NCBI RefSeq assembly: GCF_945915485.1
Contig: NZ_CAMEFJ010000002.1
Location: forward strand, 33,599 to 97,598
DNA: 64,000 bases
Source of the DNA: an uncultured Agrococcus sp.
GTDB lineage: Bacteria; Actinomycetota; Actinomycetes; Actinomycetales; Microbacteriaceae
Direction: 5' to 3'
Part shown: positions 28,993-39,080 of the stretch, in pieces
Layout: each line of letters starts with the position of its first letter
Position numbering within the stretch: position 1 is the first letter of the stretch
Notes under the pieces: model-generated
What the model saw: the letters and a program-made list of their open reading frames with translations, nothing else
What the model was told of the DNA's origin: nothing
Databases searched by the model: none
Translations under genes and position numbers: made by a program

Positions 28993-31913
28993 CGCCCACC
29001 TCCTTGCCAGCGCGTGTTCGCAGACATCGGCAGCGTGCGATCGGAGTGCGCCGAGGGAACCGGGGTCTGGTCGTTGCGCCAGTGCGCGTCGATGCCGGAG
29101 CCGAGGCTGCGAATGAAGTCGAGTACGGTGCCGACGACAACGAGGTAGACGCCGACGTCGAACAGCAGGCTCGTGACGAGGTGAATCTCGCCCATCCCCC
29201 ACACCGTGACGTATGCGTCGTACGACTGGCCGACGCTGCCGCCGAAGAACACGGGAGCAATGAGTGTCAGAGCAGCGAGTGCGATACCGCCGCCGAGCAG
29301 CTTCCCCGCGTCGATCGGTGCCGCGTCCGCGAGTTCGAGCGCACCGGCCGCGAGATAGCGCACGCACAGTGCTATTCCCGCGACCATTCCGGCGATGAAT
29401 CCTCCGCCCGGGTCGTTGTGACCCGCGAAGAGCAGATATACGGAGACGACCAGCATCACCGGGAAGAGCAGTCTCGTCATCATCTCGAGCATGGGAGCAC
29501 GAGCGTGCATGTCGATCGCTCCCCCGGCACGCAGCCAGCTCGTGCTCGTCGATTCGACGGGAGCCGGGCGTCCACGACGACCCTTGAGCGTCCCCGTAGG
29601 GTCGACGACCCGCGTACGCAGGAAGATCAGGCTCGCAACACCGGTTGCCGCGGCGAGCAGCACCGAGATCTCGCCGACGGTGTCCCAGGCGCGGATGTCG
29701 ACGAGGGTGACGTTCACGATGTTCTGCCCGTACCCGAACTCGTACGCCATCTCGTAGAAGCGGTCGCTGATCGGGCGCTCGGAGCGGGCGCCGATCGCCA
29801 GCAACGTTACGATCGCGGCCATGAGACCACCGACAACGGCGATCAGGGCGCGCAGCCACCGCGCACCCTTGAGCGGCCGGTTCGTGAAGTACTTCGGCAG
29901 GTGCCGCAGCACGAGCACGAGCAAGACGAGCATGACCGTCTCCGCGAGCACCTGCGTGAGGGCAAGGTCGGGGGCGCCGTGCAGCAGGAACATGAGCGCC
30001 GTCCCGTAGCCGACAGCGCCGAGCAGCATGAACGTCTTCAGACGACCTCGCGTGTTCGCGGCGATGACGGCGCAGACGCTGATCGCGATGCCGACGACGG
30101 CCTGGCCGATGGAGTCGGCGAAGACGGTCTCCGGGAACGCGAACGACGTGAACATGAGCCCGCCCAGCATGAGGACGAGCAGGGTGACGATGATGGTGCT
30201 GATGTGGATCGGCAGCGAACCGCTCTGCGTACGACCCGTGACTTCGACGGCCATGCGGTCGAGATCACGCATGAACGCGGCATAGACGGCGCCCGCCGAG
30301 AACCTCGGTTCCTCAGGATCGTTCGTTCGACGACCCAGCACGAACCAGGCGATGGCGCCACCGAAGATCGCGAAGACCGATCCTGCCAGCGCGGGTGTGA
30401 ATCCGTGCCAGAGCGCAAGGTACGTCTCGTGGCCGTCTGCGGCATCCGCGAACGTGCCGTGCAGGGCCGAAGTGATGCCGTCGCCCAAGAACCCCCCGGC
30501 AAGACCCAGCAGTGCGAGCGAGAGCGGGAACAGGCCGACGAGATGAGAGCGGGGGCCCGTTCTGAGGGCGGGCGCCTCGGCACGCGCCTGCTCGGCCGAG
30601 CTGCCGACCGAGATGAACGTGCCGACGATGAAGCGCAGTGTGTACGCAACCGTCCCGATCGAGCCGATGATGATGCCCGCGAACGCGAACAGCCCCAGCC
30701 AGTCGGGAATCGCGGCCAGCCCTATTGCCTCCCAAGCGGCCTCGAGTCCGACTTCTTTCGCAGTGAAAGCGAAGGTGGGCGGAATACCAGCCATAGCGGC
30801 CGCCGCGAGCACCGCGGCAACGGCGAGCATGGGTCTCTCTCGTGCGACGGCGCCCAGCTTATCGAGGTCTCGCGTTCCGTATTGCTTGTCGACGATGCCG
30901 ACCACCATGAACAGCGCGGCCTTGAACATCGCGTGCGCCGCAAGCAGTGCGAGACCACCGAGAAGAGAAGCTTTCGTACCGATGCCGACGACGGTCATGA
31001 GGAGCCCGAGCTGGCTCACGGTTCCGTGCGCGAGCAGGACTTTGATATCGGTCTGCGAGAGTGCTCGCCACGCGCCGATGATCATGGTCGTGACACCGAG
31101 CAGAATCAACACCGGGCGGAAGAGCGGGACCCCGGCGAAGGCGGGAACGAGCGCCGCCGCGAGGTAGATACCGGCCTTCACCATGGCGGCCGCGTGCAGA
31201 AATGCGCTGACGGGTGTCGGGGCCGCCATGGCACCGGGCAGCCAGAAGTGGAAGGGGAAGTTCGCGGACTTCGTGAGTGCGCCGACGAGCAGCAGCATCA
31301 CCGCGGTCGCTGCAAGAATGCCCTCGGGAGGGTTCGCGAGGATGCCGGCGAGCGAGTATGTACCCGATTCCGAGCCCAGAATCAGCGCTCCGACGAGCAT
31401 GGAAAGACCACCCGCAGTGGTGACGATAAGCGCGGTCTGGGCGGCACTTCTATTGCGTCGCGATGAGTGGTTCAGGCCGACCAGCAAGTAGCTGAAGACG
31501 GTCGTGAGCTCCCACGCGATGACGAGCACGATGATGTCGTCGGCGAGCACGAGTGCCAGCATCGAGCCCGCGAAACCGGTAAGCAGGCCGACCGTCCTTG
31601 CTTTCAGCGTGCGCGTCTCGAAGTACCAGACGGAGTAGGCCAGAATCATAGCGCCGACGCCGGTGACGACAAGCGCAAGGAGCAGCTGCAGGCTCCCGAG
31701 TCTGAAGCCGAAGTCGATACCCAGTGACGGTATCCACGTCACCGTCTCGACGAGCGCGTCACCCGACCACACTCGCGGTGCGAGCGAAGCGAACCATACG
31801 AAACCCGCTGTGCTCGCGATCGCCGGAATGAGGAAGACCCAGCGGCCCATTCGCTTCGAGAGCGGACTCGTGATCAGCGCCAAGAGTGCACTGATGACGA
31901 GCGGTACGATCAC
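28989..31913 (-). CDS. mnhA: Na+/H+ antiporter subunit A with fused B domain
   Basis: Largest Mrp subunit, 974 residues from the GTG at 31913, chosen because AGAAAGG lies 6-7 bp upstream and the first membrane segment begins at once. The first ~500 residues are NuoL-like (FAGSMLALVLADDIIVLVIAWE with its glutamate; KSANFPFHFWLPGAM with its lysine). Residues ~650-750 are the DUF4040-type linker (AVGYGTALMFLLHGAPDLAL), and the last ~150 residues are an MnhB domain (YLLFAGHNDPGGGFIAGMVA). No separate mnhB gene exists. First gene of the A-C-D-E-F-G operon, behind a consensus TATAAT. Confidence 0.94.
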   Translation of the reverse strand: MIVPLVISALLALITSPLSKRMGRWVFLIPAIASTAGFVWFASLAPRVWSGDALVETVTWIPSLGIDFGFRLGSLQLLLALVVTGVGAMILAYSVWYFETRTLKARTVGLLTGFAGSMLALVLADDIIVLVIAWELTTVFSYLLVGLNHSSRRNRSAAQTALIVTTAGGLSMLVGALILGSESGTYSLAGILANPPEGILAATAVMLLLVGALTKSANFPFHFWLPGAMAAPTPVSAFLHAAAMVKAGIYLAAALVPAFAGVPLFRPVLILLGVTTMIIGAWRALSQTDIKVLLAHGTVSQLGLLMTVVGIGTKASLLGGLALLAAHAMFKAALFMVVGIVDKQYGTRDLDKLGAVARERPMLAVAAVLAAAAMAGIPPTFAFTAKEVGLEAAWEAIGLAAIPDWLGLFAFAGIIIGSIGTVAYTLRFIVGTFISVGSSAEQARAEAPALRTGPRSHLVGLFPLSLALLGLAGGFLGDGITSALHGTFADAADGHETYLALWHGFTPALAGSVFAIFGGAIAWFVLGRRTNDPEEPRFSAGAVYAAFMRDLDRMAVEVTGRTQSGSLPIHISTIIVTLLVLMLGGLMFTSFAFPETVFADSIGQAVVGIAISVCAVIAANTRGRLKTFMLLGAVGYGTALMFLLHGAPDLALTQVLAETVMLVLLVLVLRHLPKYFTNRPLKGARWLRALIAVVGGLMAAIVTLLAIGARSERPISDRFYEMAYEFGYGQNIVNVTLVDIRAWDTVGEISVLLAAATGVASLIFLRTRVVDPTGTLKGRRGRPAPVESTSTSWLRAGGAIDMHARAPMLEMMTRLLFPVMLVVSVYLLFAGHNDPGGGFIAGMVAGIALCVRYLAAGALELADAAPIDAGKLLGGGIALAALTLIAPVFFGGSVGQSYDAYVTVWGMGEIHLVTSLLFDVGVYLVVVGTVLDFIRSLGSGIDAHWRNDQTPVPSAHSDRTLPMSANTRWQGGGR

Positions 31914-31984
31914 GAGCGGCCTTTCTTGCCCTGGGCAGCGGGGCTTACGCGGCGCGGGCCGCTTCGGTCGGTGTGCTGACTGCA

Positions 31985-31990
31985 ATTATA
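31985..31990 (-). promoter_or_regulatory. -10 box TATAAT of the Mrp operon
   Basis: A perfect TATAAT on the minus strand, about 72 bp before the mnhA GTG. It implies a 5' leader of roughly 65 bases. No convincing -35 at 16-18 bp. The divergent sbcD promoter is about 70 bp away. Confidence 0.6.
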
Positions 31991-32057
31991 ACAGTGCGAA
32001 CGGCGCGCATATTCCCCGACCGCCATGTTCAACACTCGCGGTGTCGGGGGCGGCTAC

Positions 32058-32063
32058 TACCGT
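32058..32063 (+). promoter_or_regulatory. -10 box TACCGT of the sbcDC leaderless promoter
   Basis: TACCGT, six bases AAGTGT, then the ATG of sbcD at 32070. No Shine-Dalgarno sequence fits. Confidence 0.5.
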
Positions 32064-32069
32064 AAGTGT

Positions 32070-33224
32070 ATGAGATTGCTGCACACGTCCGACTGGCACG
32101 TCGGCCGCACGTTCCACGGATTCGACACGACGGATCACCTGCGCAGAACGCTCGAAGAGGTCGCTGACCTCGTCGTCGAGCACGAGGTCGACGTCGTGCT
32201 CATCGCAGGTGATGTCTTCGATCTCTCGACCCCGGCCGCTCACCACTTCACGCTGCTGACCGAAGCGCTGCAGGGCATCCGGGATGCAGGAGCGATCATC
32301 GTCGCGACATCAGGGAACCACGATTCCGCCGCCCGGCTCGGGTTCCTCGCTCCTCTCGTCGCAAGCTCAGGAACACACATCTTGACGGAGTGGCCGGCGG
32401 ACCCCGTCGTTCTCGAAGACGAGCACGGCCCCGTGCACGTTTTCGGCATCCCGTATCTCGAGCCGAATGCGCTCCGTGTGAATCACGATGATCCGTCGCT
32501 CGGCACCGCTGACGGGACACTGCGCTGGGCGATGCGGGGCGTTCGCTCTTCGCTTGCGGCCAACCCGGCAAGAAGCGTCGTACTGTCACACTGCTTCGTC
32601 GGCACGACGCCGACCGGCGAGACGATCGAGGACGACGCGCCCCGCGACATCACGGTTGGCGGAAAGAGCATGGTTTCGGCACAGCACTTCAGCGGTGTGG
32701 ATTACGTCGCTCTCGGTCATATCCACTCCCGGCAGCGCATCCTCGACAACGTCAGATACTCGGGGGCTCCTCTGCACTACTCGTTCGGCGAGCGCTCCCG
32801 GGAGCGAGGCGGTTGGCTCATCGATCTCGGCCCGGCAGGCGTCGAAAGCATCGAGTGGCTCGGCTTCACCGTCGAACGCCCGCTCACGACCGTGACGGGA
32901 AACCTCGACGATCTCCTCGTCGACGACTCATTGGTCGGAACAGAACAGCACTGGGTTCGAGCAGTACTCACGGATGACCGGCGACCGCTCGAGCCGATGC
33001 GTCGGCTGCGAGAGCGGTGGCCGCACTGCGCCCACGTGGAACTGCGTCCTCGGGAGACCGAGGCTTCGCACAGGAGCTACCGCGAGCGGGTGCAGCGGCG
33101 AACCGACCTGCAGGTCGTCGAAGGATTTCTGCGTGACGTGCGGCAGCACGAGCCGATGTCGACGACCGAACTGAGCATCATCACCGAGGCCATGACCCTC
33201 CTGCAGCAGAAGGCGGAGTCATGA
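32070..33224 (+). CDS. sbcD: DNA repair exonuclease subunit SbcD
   Basis: 384-residue calcineurin-like metallophosphoesterase, the nuclease half of SbcCD that opens DNA hairpins and trims blocked ends. Metal-binding motifs: HTSDWHVGR at residues 4-12, IAGDVFD near 48, TSGNHDS near 82, and GHIHSRQ near 215. Start at 32070 fits both the N-terminal motif and the leaderless box upstream. It overlaps sbcC by four bases (ATGA). Confidence 0.95.
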   Translation: MRLLHTSDWHVGRTFHGFDTTDHLRRTLEEVADLVVEHEVDVVLIAGDVFDLSTPAAHHFTLLTEALQGIRDAGAIIVATSGNHDSAARLGFLAPLVASSGTHILTEWPADPVVLEDEHGPVHVFGIPYLEPNALRVNHDDPSLGTADGTLRWAMRGVRSSLAANPARSVVLSHCFVGTTPTGETIEDDAPRDITVGGKSMVSAQHFSGVDYVALGHIHSRQRILDNVRYSGAPLHYSFGERSRERGGWLIDLGPAGVESIEWLGFTVERPLTTVTGNLDDLLVDDSLVGTEQHWVRAVLTDDRRPLEPMRRLRERWPHCAHVELRPRETEASHRSYRERVQRRTDLQVVEGFLRDVRQHEPMSTTELSIITEAMTLLQQKAES

Positions 33225-36193
33225 GAATCCAGCAGCTGACGGTCGAGGGCTTCGGCCCGTTCGCCGGCCTCCACACGATCGACTTCACCGAGTTCACCGA
33301 CACCGGTGTCTACTTGATCGGCGGGCCGACGGGATCAGGAAAATCGTCGATCCTGGATGCCATCGTGTTCGCTCTCTACGACGCGGTTCCCCGCTATGAC
33401 GGTGTGAGCGGCAAGAAAAAGAGCCTCCGCAGCGACTTTGCGCAACCGCGAACCGCAACTCGGGTCGAGCTGGAATTCGAAGTCGGTGGCGACCGCTACC
33501 GCATTCGCCGCTCCCCCGAGTACGAGCGCCCCAAGCAGCGAGGGGAGGGATTCACACGCTCACGAGCGGAAGTCGCGCTCGACCTCGCCGACGGCGGCGG
33601 CTGGCGAACGCTCGCAACCGCATACCGCGACACTGCAGCTCGCATCGAGGAGATCGTCGGGTTGAACGCGGAGCAGTTCCAGCAGACGATTCTGCTCGCG
33701 CAGGGTCGCTTCGCAGAGTTTCTGCAGGCGAACTCGGAAGATCGCACCGACATCCTTCGACGCCTGTTCGGAACACAGCGATTCGGGGAGCTCACGGCGT
33801 CGATAGCCGAGGAGGCACGCGACGCAACCGGGCGCATAGATCAGCTCGAGCAAGAGATCGCAGCGGGCACGACCCGAGCGCAGGAAGCGCTGCGGGAGCT
33901 CGAAGAAGACGGCGATCGTGAAGAGCGCGATCCGGTCACGACTCCCGGGGCAGCGAAGTCTCGAGCGGAAGGCACCCGCGAACAGCGACAAGCGCGCGCG
34001 CAGGAGAAGAGGAACGAACGGGATGCAGCTGCTGCAGCCGCGAATGCGGCCCGCACCCTGATGTCCGACATCCGCGAGCGCGACACTGCCCGCGAGGAGC
34101 TTTCGAAACTCGAGCGTGCCGCGGAACCGGTCGCGGAGGACAATCGGCGGCTCGCACTGGCGAACTGGGCACTCGAGCTCTGGCCGAACGTCACCGCCAA
34201 GGATGCAGCTGAGCGGGCCCTGAGCGACGCACAACAGCAGCTCGCGTCAGCGGAGTCCGAGGCGGAGCTGCAGGACATCGACGATCGCGAAGTGGCAACT
34301 GCCGTTCACTCGCTACGCGAGCAATTGACCCACGTACAAGACGCCCTGGCACTTGAAGAGCAACTCCCCCGACTGGCCGAGGCCGAACGTGATGCTGTCG
34401 AGGAGCAACGGGAGGTGAATGACCTGCGCGCTTCGCTCCGCGAACGCAGCAGTGCGATTCCTGAGCAGCAGACCGAACTGCAAACTCGTATCGACGCGTT
34501 GCGCACGGAATCTGCGGAACTGCCGGCACGTCGGCTCGCCGCTGCGACGGCTCACGAACGTATCGACCTGTTCGAGCGGCAGACGCAAGCCGAAACGACG
34601 CACGCCACGTTGTCGGAGCAGCTGCGGACGGCGCTGCAGAGGAAGTCGGAGGCGTCACGTCGAGCGGAGGAAACGCTGCGGGCGATGCTCGACGACACTG
34701 CTGCTCGCCTGGCGCAGGAGCTCGAGCACGGCATCCCCTGCCCGGTCTGCGGAGCGGAAGACCATCCGAACCCGGCAACGAGCACTGACGGAACAACCGG
34801 AGTCGTCACGGAGCAGGACGTCGACGCTGCCAGAACCGCCGAGCGGGATGCCGCGCTCGCCTGCGACACCGCGAAGGAGCAGGAGCGCGAGTCTCATGCC
34901 TCCCTCGATCGCCTCCGCGAAGCACTCGGAAACGCAGCGGAGGCCGATCTCCTGGAAGCCGTGCGCAGGAGCGACCTTGCGCTGCGCACAGCCGAAGATG
35001 CCGAACGTGAGCTCCCCAGGGCGCTGGAGCGGCTGAGCGCTTTGCACGCAGAGCTGAATGCCTTGCACGAACAGACGGAAGAGCTCGGCGAACGCATAAC
35101 TCGGCTGGTCTCCGAACGGGATGCGGCCACGAAGGCCGTGCGAGATGCCGAGTCTCGCATCCGCTCCGCGATAGGCGAGGCGAAGAGCGCGGCGGCACGC
35201 AAGTCCGAGCTCGATCAGGAGCTGCAGCGCACCATCGCCGTCCAGGATTCGCGCCAACGTGTGCTGGATGCTCAGGAATCGGAGGAGCGCTCGGCGGCTG
35301 CGCTGTCCGCAGTACTCGGTGACCGGAGTGAAGAGGGCCTGCGAGCTGCCCATCTTGCTCGCCAGGAGCGAGAACGGCTCGAAGAACGGATTCGCGAGCA
35401 CGAGAGCGCGTTCACGCGAGTGCGAGCGATTCTGGAACGCGACGCCATCACGTCGATTCAGCAACGCACGGCCGACGGGATGCCTGATCTCGCTGCCCTG
35501 GAAGAGCAGGAGTCGCTGACCGAGAGCGCGCACTCCGCGGCCGTGGGAGCGGTGGCTTCCGCCGACCAGGTCATATCGACGATCGCGCGAGAGTGCGACG
35601 CTTCGCTGCGGCTGCGTGAGGAGCTCGAGTCGCTCGGCGAACGAGCGCACGCGCTCACCAGACTGGCGCAATCGCTCGACGGCAGAGGCCCGAACGTGCA
35701 GCGCATGCGTCTGGAGACCTACGTGCTCGCAGCGGGGCTCGAATCGATTCTGGACGCCGCGAATCTGCGTCTCGAAACGATGACGCAGGGCCGCTATCAG
35801 CTCGAACACGATGACGCGGGAGAGGATCGAGGACGACGGGGCGGTCTCGGCATCATCGTGCGAGACGACTACACGGGCATTTCCAGAACCGTGCAGTCGC
35901 TCTCCGGGGGCGAGACCTTCCTCACATCGCTCGCGCTCGCGCTCGGGCTGGCCGATGTCGTGCAACAGGAAGCTGGAGGCGTGCAGCTCGACACGCTGTT
36001 CATCGACGAGGGCTTCGGGGCGCTGGATGCGGACGTTCTCGAGCTTGCGATGCAGACGCTCTCCGACCTCCAGACCGGAGGGCGCACGATCGGGGTCATC
36101 TCCCACGTCCCGAGCATGCAGGAGCGGCTGCCGGAGCGCGTTCGCGTGAGACGCGGGGCCGGAGGGCGCGGCAGCACGATCGAATTCCCGTGA
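33221..36193 (+). CDS. sbcC: DNA repair exonuclease ATPase subunit SbcC
   Basis: 990-residue SMC/Rad50-like ATPase. Walker A GPTGSGKSSILDA near residue 33, two long coiled coils, and the zinc hook CPVCGAEDHP near residue 507. The C-terminal lobe has the signature LSGGETFLTSLALALGLADV and Walker B LFIDEGFGALD. It tethers DNA ends and drives the SbcD nuclease. It ends 7 bp from the convergent ppk2 gene. Confidence 0.95.
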   Translation: MRIQQLTVEGFGPFAGLHTIDFTEFTDTGVYLIGGPTGSGKSSILDAIVFALYDAVPRYDGVSGKKKSLRSDFAQPRTATRVELEFEVGGDRYRIRRSPEYERPKQRGEGFTRSRAEVALDLADGGGWRTLATAYRDTAARIEEIVGLNAEQFQQTILLAQGRFAEFLQANSEDRTDILRRLFGTQRFGELTASIAEEARDATGRIDQLEQEIAAGTTRAQEALRELEEDGDREERDPVTTPGAAKSRAEGTREQRQARAQEKRNERDAAAAAANAARTLMSDIRERDTAREELSKLERAAEPVAEDNRRLALANWALELWPNVTAKDAAERALSDAQQQLASAESEAELQDIDDREVATAVHSLREQLTHVQDALALEEQLPRLAEAERDAVEEQREVNDLRASLRERSSAIPEQQTELQTRIDALRTESAELPARRLAAATAHERIDLFERQTQAETTHATLSEQLRTALQRKSEASRRAEETLRAMLDDTAARLAQELEHGIPCPVCGAEDHPNPATSTDGTTGVVTEQDVDAARTAERDAALACDTAKEQERESHASLDRLREALGNAAEADLLEAVRRSDLALRTAEDAERELPRALERLSALHAELNALHEQTEELGERITRLVSERDAATKAVRDAESRIRSAIGEAKSAAARKSELDQELQRTIAVQDSRQRVLDAQESEERSAAALSAVLGDRSEEGLRAAHLARQERERLEERIREHESAFTRVRAILERDAITSIQQRTADGMPDLAALEEQESLTESAHSAAVGAVASADQVISTIARECDASLRLREELESLGERAHALTRLAQSLDGRGPNVQRMRLETYVLAAGLESILDAANLRLETMTQGRYQLEHDDAGEDRGRRGGLGIIVRDDYTGISRTVQSLSGGETFLTSLALALGLADVVQQEAGGVQLDTLFIDEGFGALDADVLELAMQTLSDLQTGGRTIGVISHVPSMQERLPERVRVRRGAGGRGSTIEFP

Positions 36194-36199
36194 CGGTGG

Positions 36200-37111
36200 T
36201 TACAGTGTCGGAAAGAGCCGCGTCGCGCTCTCACCCTCCTCCAGGATCTTCTTGCCCTTTCCGACGATCTTCCTGTCGACCTTGCCGACGACCTCTTCGT
36301 CTTTCTCCGGGTAGTCGAACTGGCTGAGCACGTAGCGCATCGTCTCGATTCTGGCGCGCTTCTTGTCGTTGGATTTCACGACGGTCCAGGGTGCGTGTCG
36401 GCTGTCGGTGTAGAAGAACATCGCCTCTTTCGCCTCCGTGTACGCCTGCCACTTGTCACGGCTGGCGAGGTCGGTCGGAGAGAGCTTCCACTGCTTCAGA
36501 GGGTCCTTGGAGCGCGCAGCGAAGCGTGCCGCCTGTTCGAGTTCTGAAACCGAGAACCAGAACTTCATGAGGTGAATCCCGCTGTCGATCAGCATCCGTT
36601 CGAACTCCGGTGCCGAACGCATGAACTCGAGGTACTGCTCGGGTGTGCAGTAGCCCATGACACGTTCGACGCCCGCCCTGTTGTACCAGGATCGGTCGAA
36701 AAACACGATGTCTCCCGCGGCCGGCAGGTGCTCCACGTATCGCTGGAAGTACCACTGCGATTTCTCGCGGTCCGTCGGTATGCCGAGCGCGACGATGCGG
36801 GCACCGCGAGGGTTGAGATGCTCCATGAACCGCTTGATCGTGCCGCCCTTGCCTGCGGCATCGCGCCCTTCGAAAAGAATCGCGATCTTCTGCCCCGAGC
36901 TCTTCACCCACGACTGTAGTTTCAGCAGTTCGATTTGGAGAAGACGCTTGGTCTCGTCGTACTCCTTGCGCTTCATCTTGCTGTCGTAGGGATACCCCTG
37001 CTGCCACGGAAGAGGTACGTTGCGCTCCTCCCGCGTGCGCTGACCGTTCCGGCTCTTGCGATGCAACTCGACGAGTTCGTCGACTTCGTTTCGGGTGTGC
37101 AGCTCGTCCAT
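36200..37111 (-). CDS. ppk2: polyphosphate kinase 2
   Basis: 303-residue PPK2-family enzyme that moves phosphate between polyphosphate and nucleoside diphosphates (or AMP). Walker A-like FEGRDAAGKGGTIKRF near residue 60, lid arginines in TDREKSQWYFQRYVEHLP, and Walker B-like FFDRSWYNRAGVERVMG near 117. The ATG at 37111 is preferred to a GTG six bases earlier because GAGGT then has an 8-bp spacing. The class (ADP-, GDP- or AMP-preferring) cannot be told with certainty; length fits class I. Confidence 0.93.
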   Translation of the reverse strand: MDELHTRNEVDELVELHRKSRNGQRTREERNVPLPWQQGYPYDSKMKRKEYDETKRLLQIELLKLQSWVKSSGQKIAILFEGRDAAGKGGTIKRFMEHLNPRGARIVALGIPTDREKSQWYFQRYVEHLPAAGDIVFFDRSWYNRAGVERVMGYCTPEQYLEFMRSAPEFERMLIDSGIHLMKFWFSVSELEQAARFAARSKDPLKQWKLSPTDLASRDKWQAYTEAKEAMFFYTDSRHAPWTVVKSNDKKRARIETMRYVLSQFDYPEKDEEVVGKVDRKIVGKGKKILEEGESATRLFPTL

Positions 37112-37238
37112 CGTCACCTACCTCGATTCCATCATGGCGCATGCCCGGATGCGTCGGCTTGCATCCGGGGGCGCGAGTGACCAAACTCAGTATCGAGCTG
37201 CGCGATCCGCAGACACAACTCAATGAGGAGCATCGCCC

Positions 37239-38300
37239 ATGAACGCGAACACCACAATGCCCGACTTCAGCCACGAGCGGGTCGTCATTGCGACAGGAGA
37301 CCGGTCCGGTCTCACGATTACCGTTGCCCTGCACTCGAGCGTGCTCGGTTCGGCACTCGGCGGATGCCGGGTGTGGCAGTACGACGACTGGCCCCAGGCC
37401 AACGCGGACGCTCTTCGCCTTTCCGCCGCAATGACGAGGAAGAACTCCGTCGCCGGTCTTGATGCCGGTGGTGGGAAGTCCGTCATCATGGTTCCTCGCG
37501 GCGAGCAGCTGGACGGTGACCGCCGACGGGCCGCGCTGCTCGACCTTGGTGATGTCGTCGAGATGCTCGGCGGCCGCTACCGCACAGCTGAGGATGTCGG
37601 CACAACGGAGCACGACATGCTGGTCGTGAGGGAACGCACCGAGCACGTCGTCGGCCTCCCCGCGGACACGGGAGGAGCCGGAGAGCCTGCCGGTGGCACG
37701 GCCCTCGGCGTGTTCTCGTCGATCGAGCCGACGCTGCGAGAAGCATTCGGCGACGGTGCTATCGAGGGGCGGCACTTCGTCATCTCGGGTCTCGGACAAG
37801 TGGGGTCTCGTCTCGCCCGACTGATCGCCGGCGCAGGCGGCACGCTTTCGATCACCGACATCGCGCCTGCGAAGCGCTCGCTCGCCGAAGAACTCGGAGC
37901 TCAGTGGATCGATCCCGAGGCCGCCCTGACGACACGGGGCGACGTGTTCGTCCCTGCCGGTCTCGGCGGCGTTCTGACCGCCGAAACGATTCGCTCGCTT
38001 CCCGTTCGGGCCGTGGTCGGACCCGCGAACAATCCGCTTGGGCGGGCATCCGACGCTGATCTGTTAGCGCAGCGCGGCATCGTCTACGCACCCGACTTCG
38101 TCGTCAACGCAGGAGGCGTGATTCACCTCGAGGGCGTCGGCAAGGGCCTCGCAGAACCTGAGATCGAGCAGCGGCTCCTGGGAGTCGGCGACACACTCGG
38201 TCGTGTCTATGCGACGGCTCGAGAGCGCGAGGTCACTCCGCTCGCTGCAGCAGAAGCGCTCGCCTGGGAGCGCATCGAACGCGCGAAGTGTCCTTCCTAA
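37239..38300 (+). CDS. Leu/Val/Phe-type amino acid dehydrogenase
   Basis: 353-residue NAD-dependent enzyme of the Glu/Leu/Phe/Val dehydrogenase family, which oxidatively deaminates branched-chain amino acids. The catalytic lysine is in AGLDAGGGKSVIM near residue 80, the aspartate block is TAEDVGTTEHDM near 117, and the Rossmann motif is SGLGQVGSRLARL near 180. GAGGAG stands about 8 bp before the ATG. Glu versus Leu/Val specificity is inferred from the short length (GDHs are longer). It converges with the next gene with a 10-bp gap. Confidence 0.86.
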   Translation: MNANTTMPDFSHERVVIATGDRSGLTITVALHSSVLGSALGGCRVWQYDDWPQANADALRLSAAMTRKNSVAGLDAGGGKSVIMVPRGEQLDGDRRRAALLDLGDVVEMLGGRYRTAEDVGTTEHDMLVVRERTEHVVGLPADTGGAGEPAGGTALGVFSSIEPTLREAFGDGAIEGRHFVISGLGQVGSRLARLIAGAGGTLSITDIAPAKRSLAEELGAQWIDPEAALTTRGDVFVPAGLGGVLTAETIRSLPVRAVVGPANNPLGRASDADLLAQRGIVYAPDFVVNAGGVIHLEGVGKGLAEPEIEQRLLGVGDTLGRVYATAREREVTPLAAAEALAWERIERAKCPS

Positions 38301-38309
38301 TGACGCTTC

Positions 38310-39029
38310 TCAGGCATCTCTGACGGCTTCGACGGTCGCGGCGACGACGTCCGAGATGGGCGTCGTCCCGCCCGTGGCCGAAACCGTGACGTGATGTACG
38401 CGCCCTTCGACCATCGCCGGCACGAGTTGGGCGACGAGCGTCGCGACGTCTTCGCGAGCTATGGGCGTGCCGCCTGAGTCGATGCGCAGGGCCGCGTCGA
38501 AGCCCGAGTCGTCCTGCACCGTGATCTCAGCATCCACCGACCCGGCACCGGTTTCGAGCGTGAGCGTCGTCGGGGCGAGGATCACCCAGTCCAGTTCGGA
38601 GGCCCGGAGCGCTGCATCCGATTTGGCCTTCGCCTCCGCGTAGTGCCAGAAGGGATTGTCCCGATCGATGCCGTGGTCGGGCCGTGCGCCCTTGTAGCTC
38701 ACGTTGAGGAAGTCGCGCACGCCGTGCTTGACAGCGGCGTCGATCGCACGCTTGGCGGCTTCAAGATCGACGGCTCTCGTGCGAGCGGGGTTGCCGCCGC
38801 CGGCACCCGCCGACCAGATCACGAGGTCGATGCCGTCGAGGATCGCCGCGAAATCCGCATCGGGCTCCTCGATGTCCGCGACGAAGGGCTCAGCCCCTCG
38901 CTCGCGGATCGCGTCCGACTGCGCTGCGTCGCGGATCACGGATCGAACCGTGTATCCCGCCTGCGTCAGCTGCTCCGTCGCGAGCAGCGCGATCTTGCCG
39001 TGGCCTCCGAACAGTGCGATGTGTGTCAT
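38310..39029 (-). CDS. NAD(P)-binding protein, atypical SDR (NmrA/YwnB-like)
   Basis: 239 residues with an N-terminal dinucleotide-binding motif (IALFGGHGKIALLATEQL) and the SDR_a5-type pattern (VIWSAGAGGG, then YAEAKAKSDAALRAS). These proteins are often regulators or reductases of unknown substrate. TAGGCT is 6 bp before the ATG, without a ribosome binding site. Confidence 0.82.
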   Translation of the reverse strand: MTHIALFGGHGKIALLATEQLTQAGYTVRSVIRDAAQSDAIRERGAEPFVADIEEPDADFAAILDGIDLVIWSAGAGGGNPARTRAVDLEAAKRAIDAAVKHGVRDFLNVSYKGARPDHGIDRDNPFWHYAEAKAKSDAALRASELDWVILAPTTLTLETGAGSVDAEITVQDDSGFDAALRIDSGGTPIAREDVATLVAQLVPAMVEGRVHHVTVSATGGTTPISDVVAATVEAVRDA

Positions 39030-39035
39030 TGCCCC

Positions 39036-39041
39036 AGCCTA
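39036..39041 (-). promoter_or_regulatory. -10 box TAGGCT, leaderless
   Basis: TAGGCT, then GGGGCA, then the ATG of the NAD(P)-binding protein at 39029. The same TAGGCT box precedes the genes starting at 8180, 49312 and 52836. Confidence 0.5.
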
Positions 39042-39080
39042 GGGGTGTGTGTCGCGCTCTTCCAACGAGGGCGAAATACT

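Noticed and set aside
29004..31466. An 820-codon open frame antisense to mnhA
   Set aside because: It is the mirror of a high-GC coding gene; the translation is rich in Arg, Asp and His with no fold-like pattern. The same holds for long antisense frames opposite dapC, typA, gcvP and sbcC.
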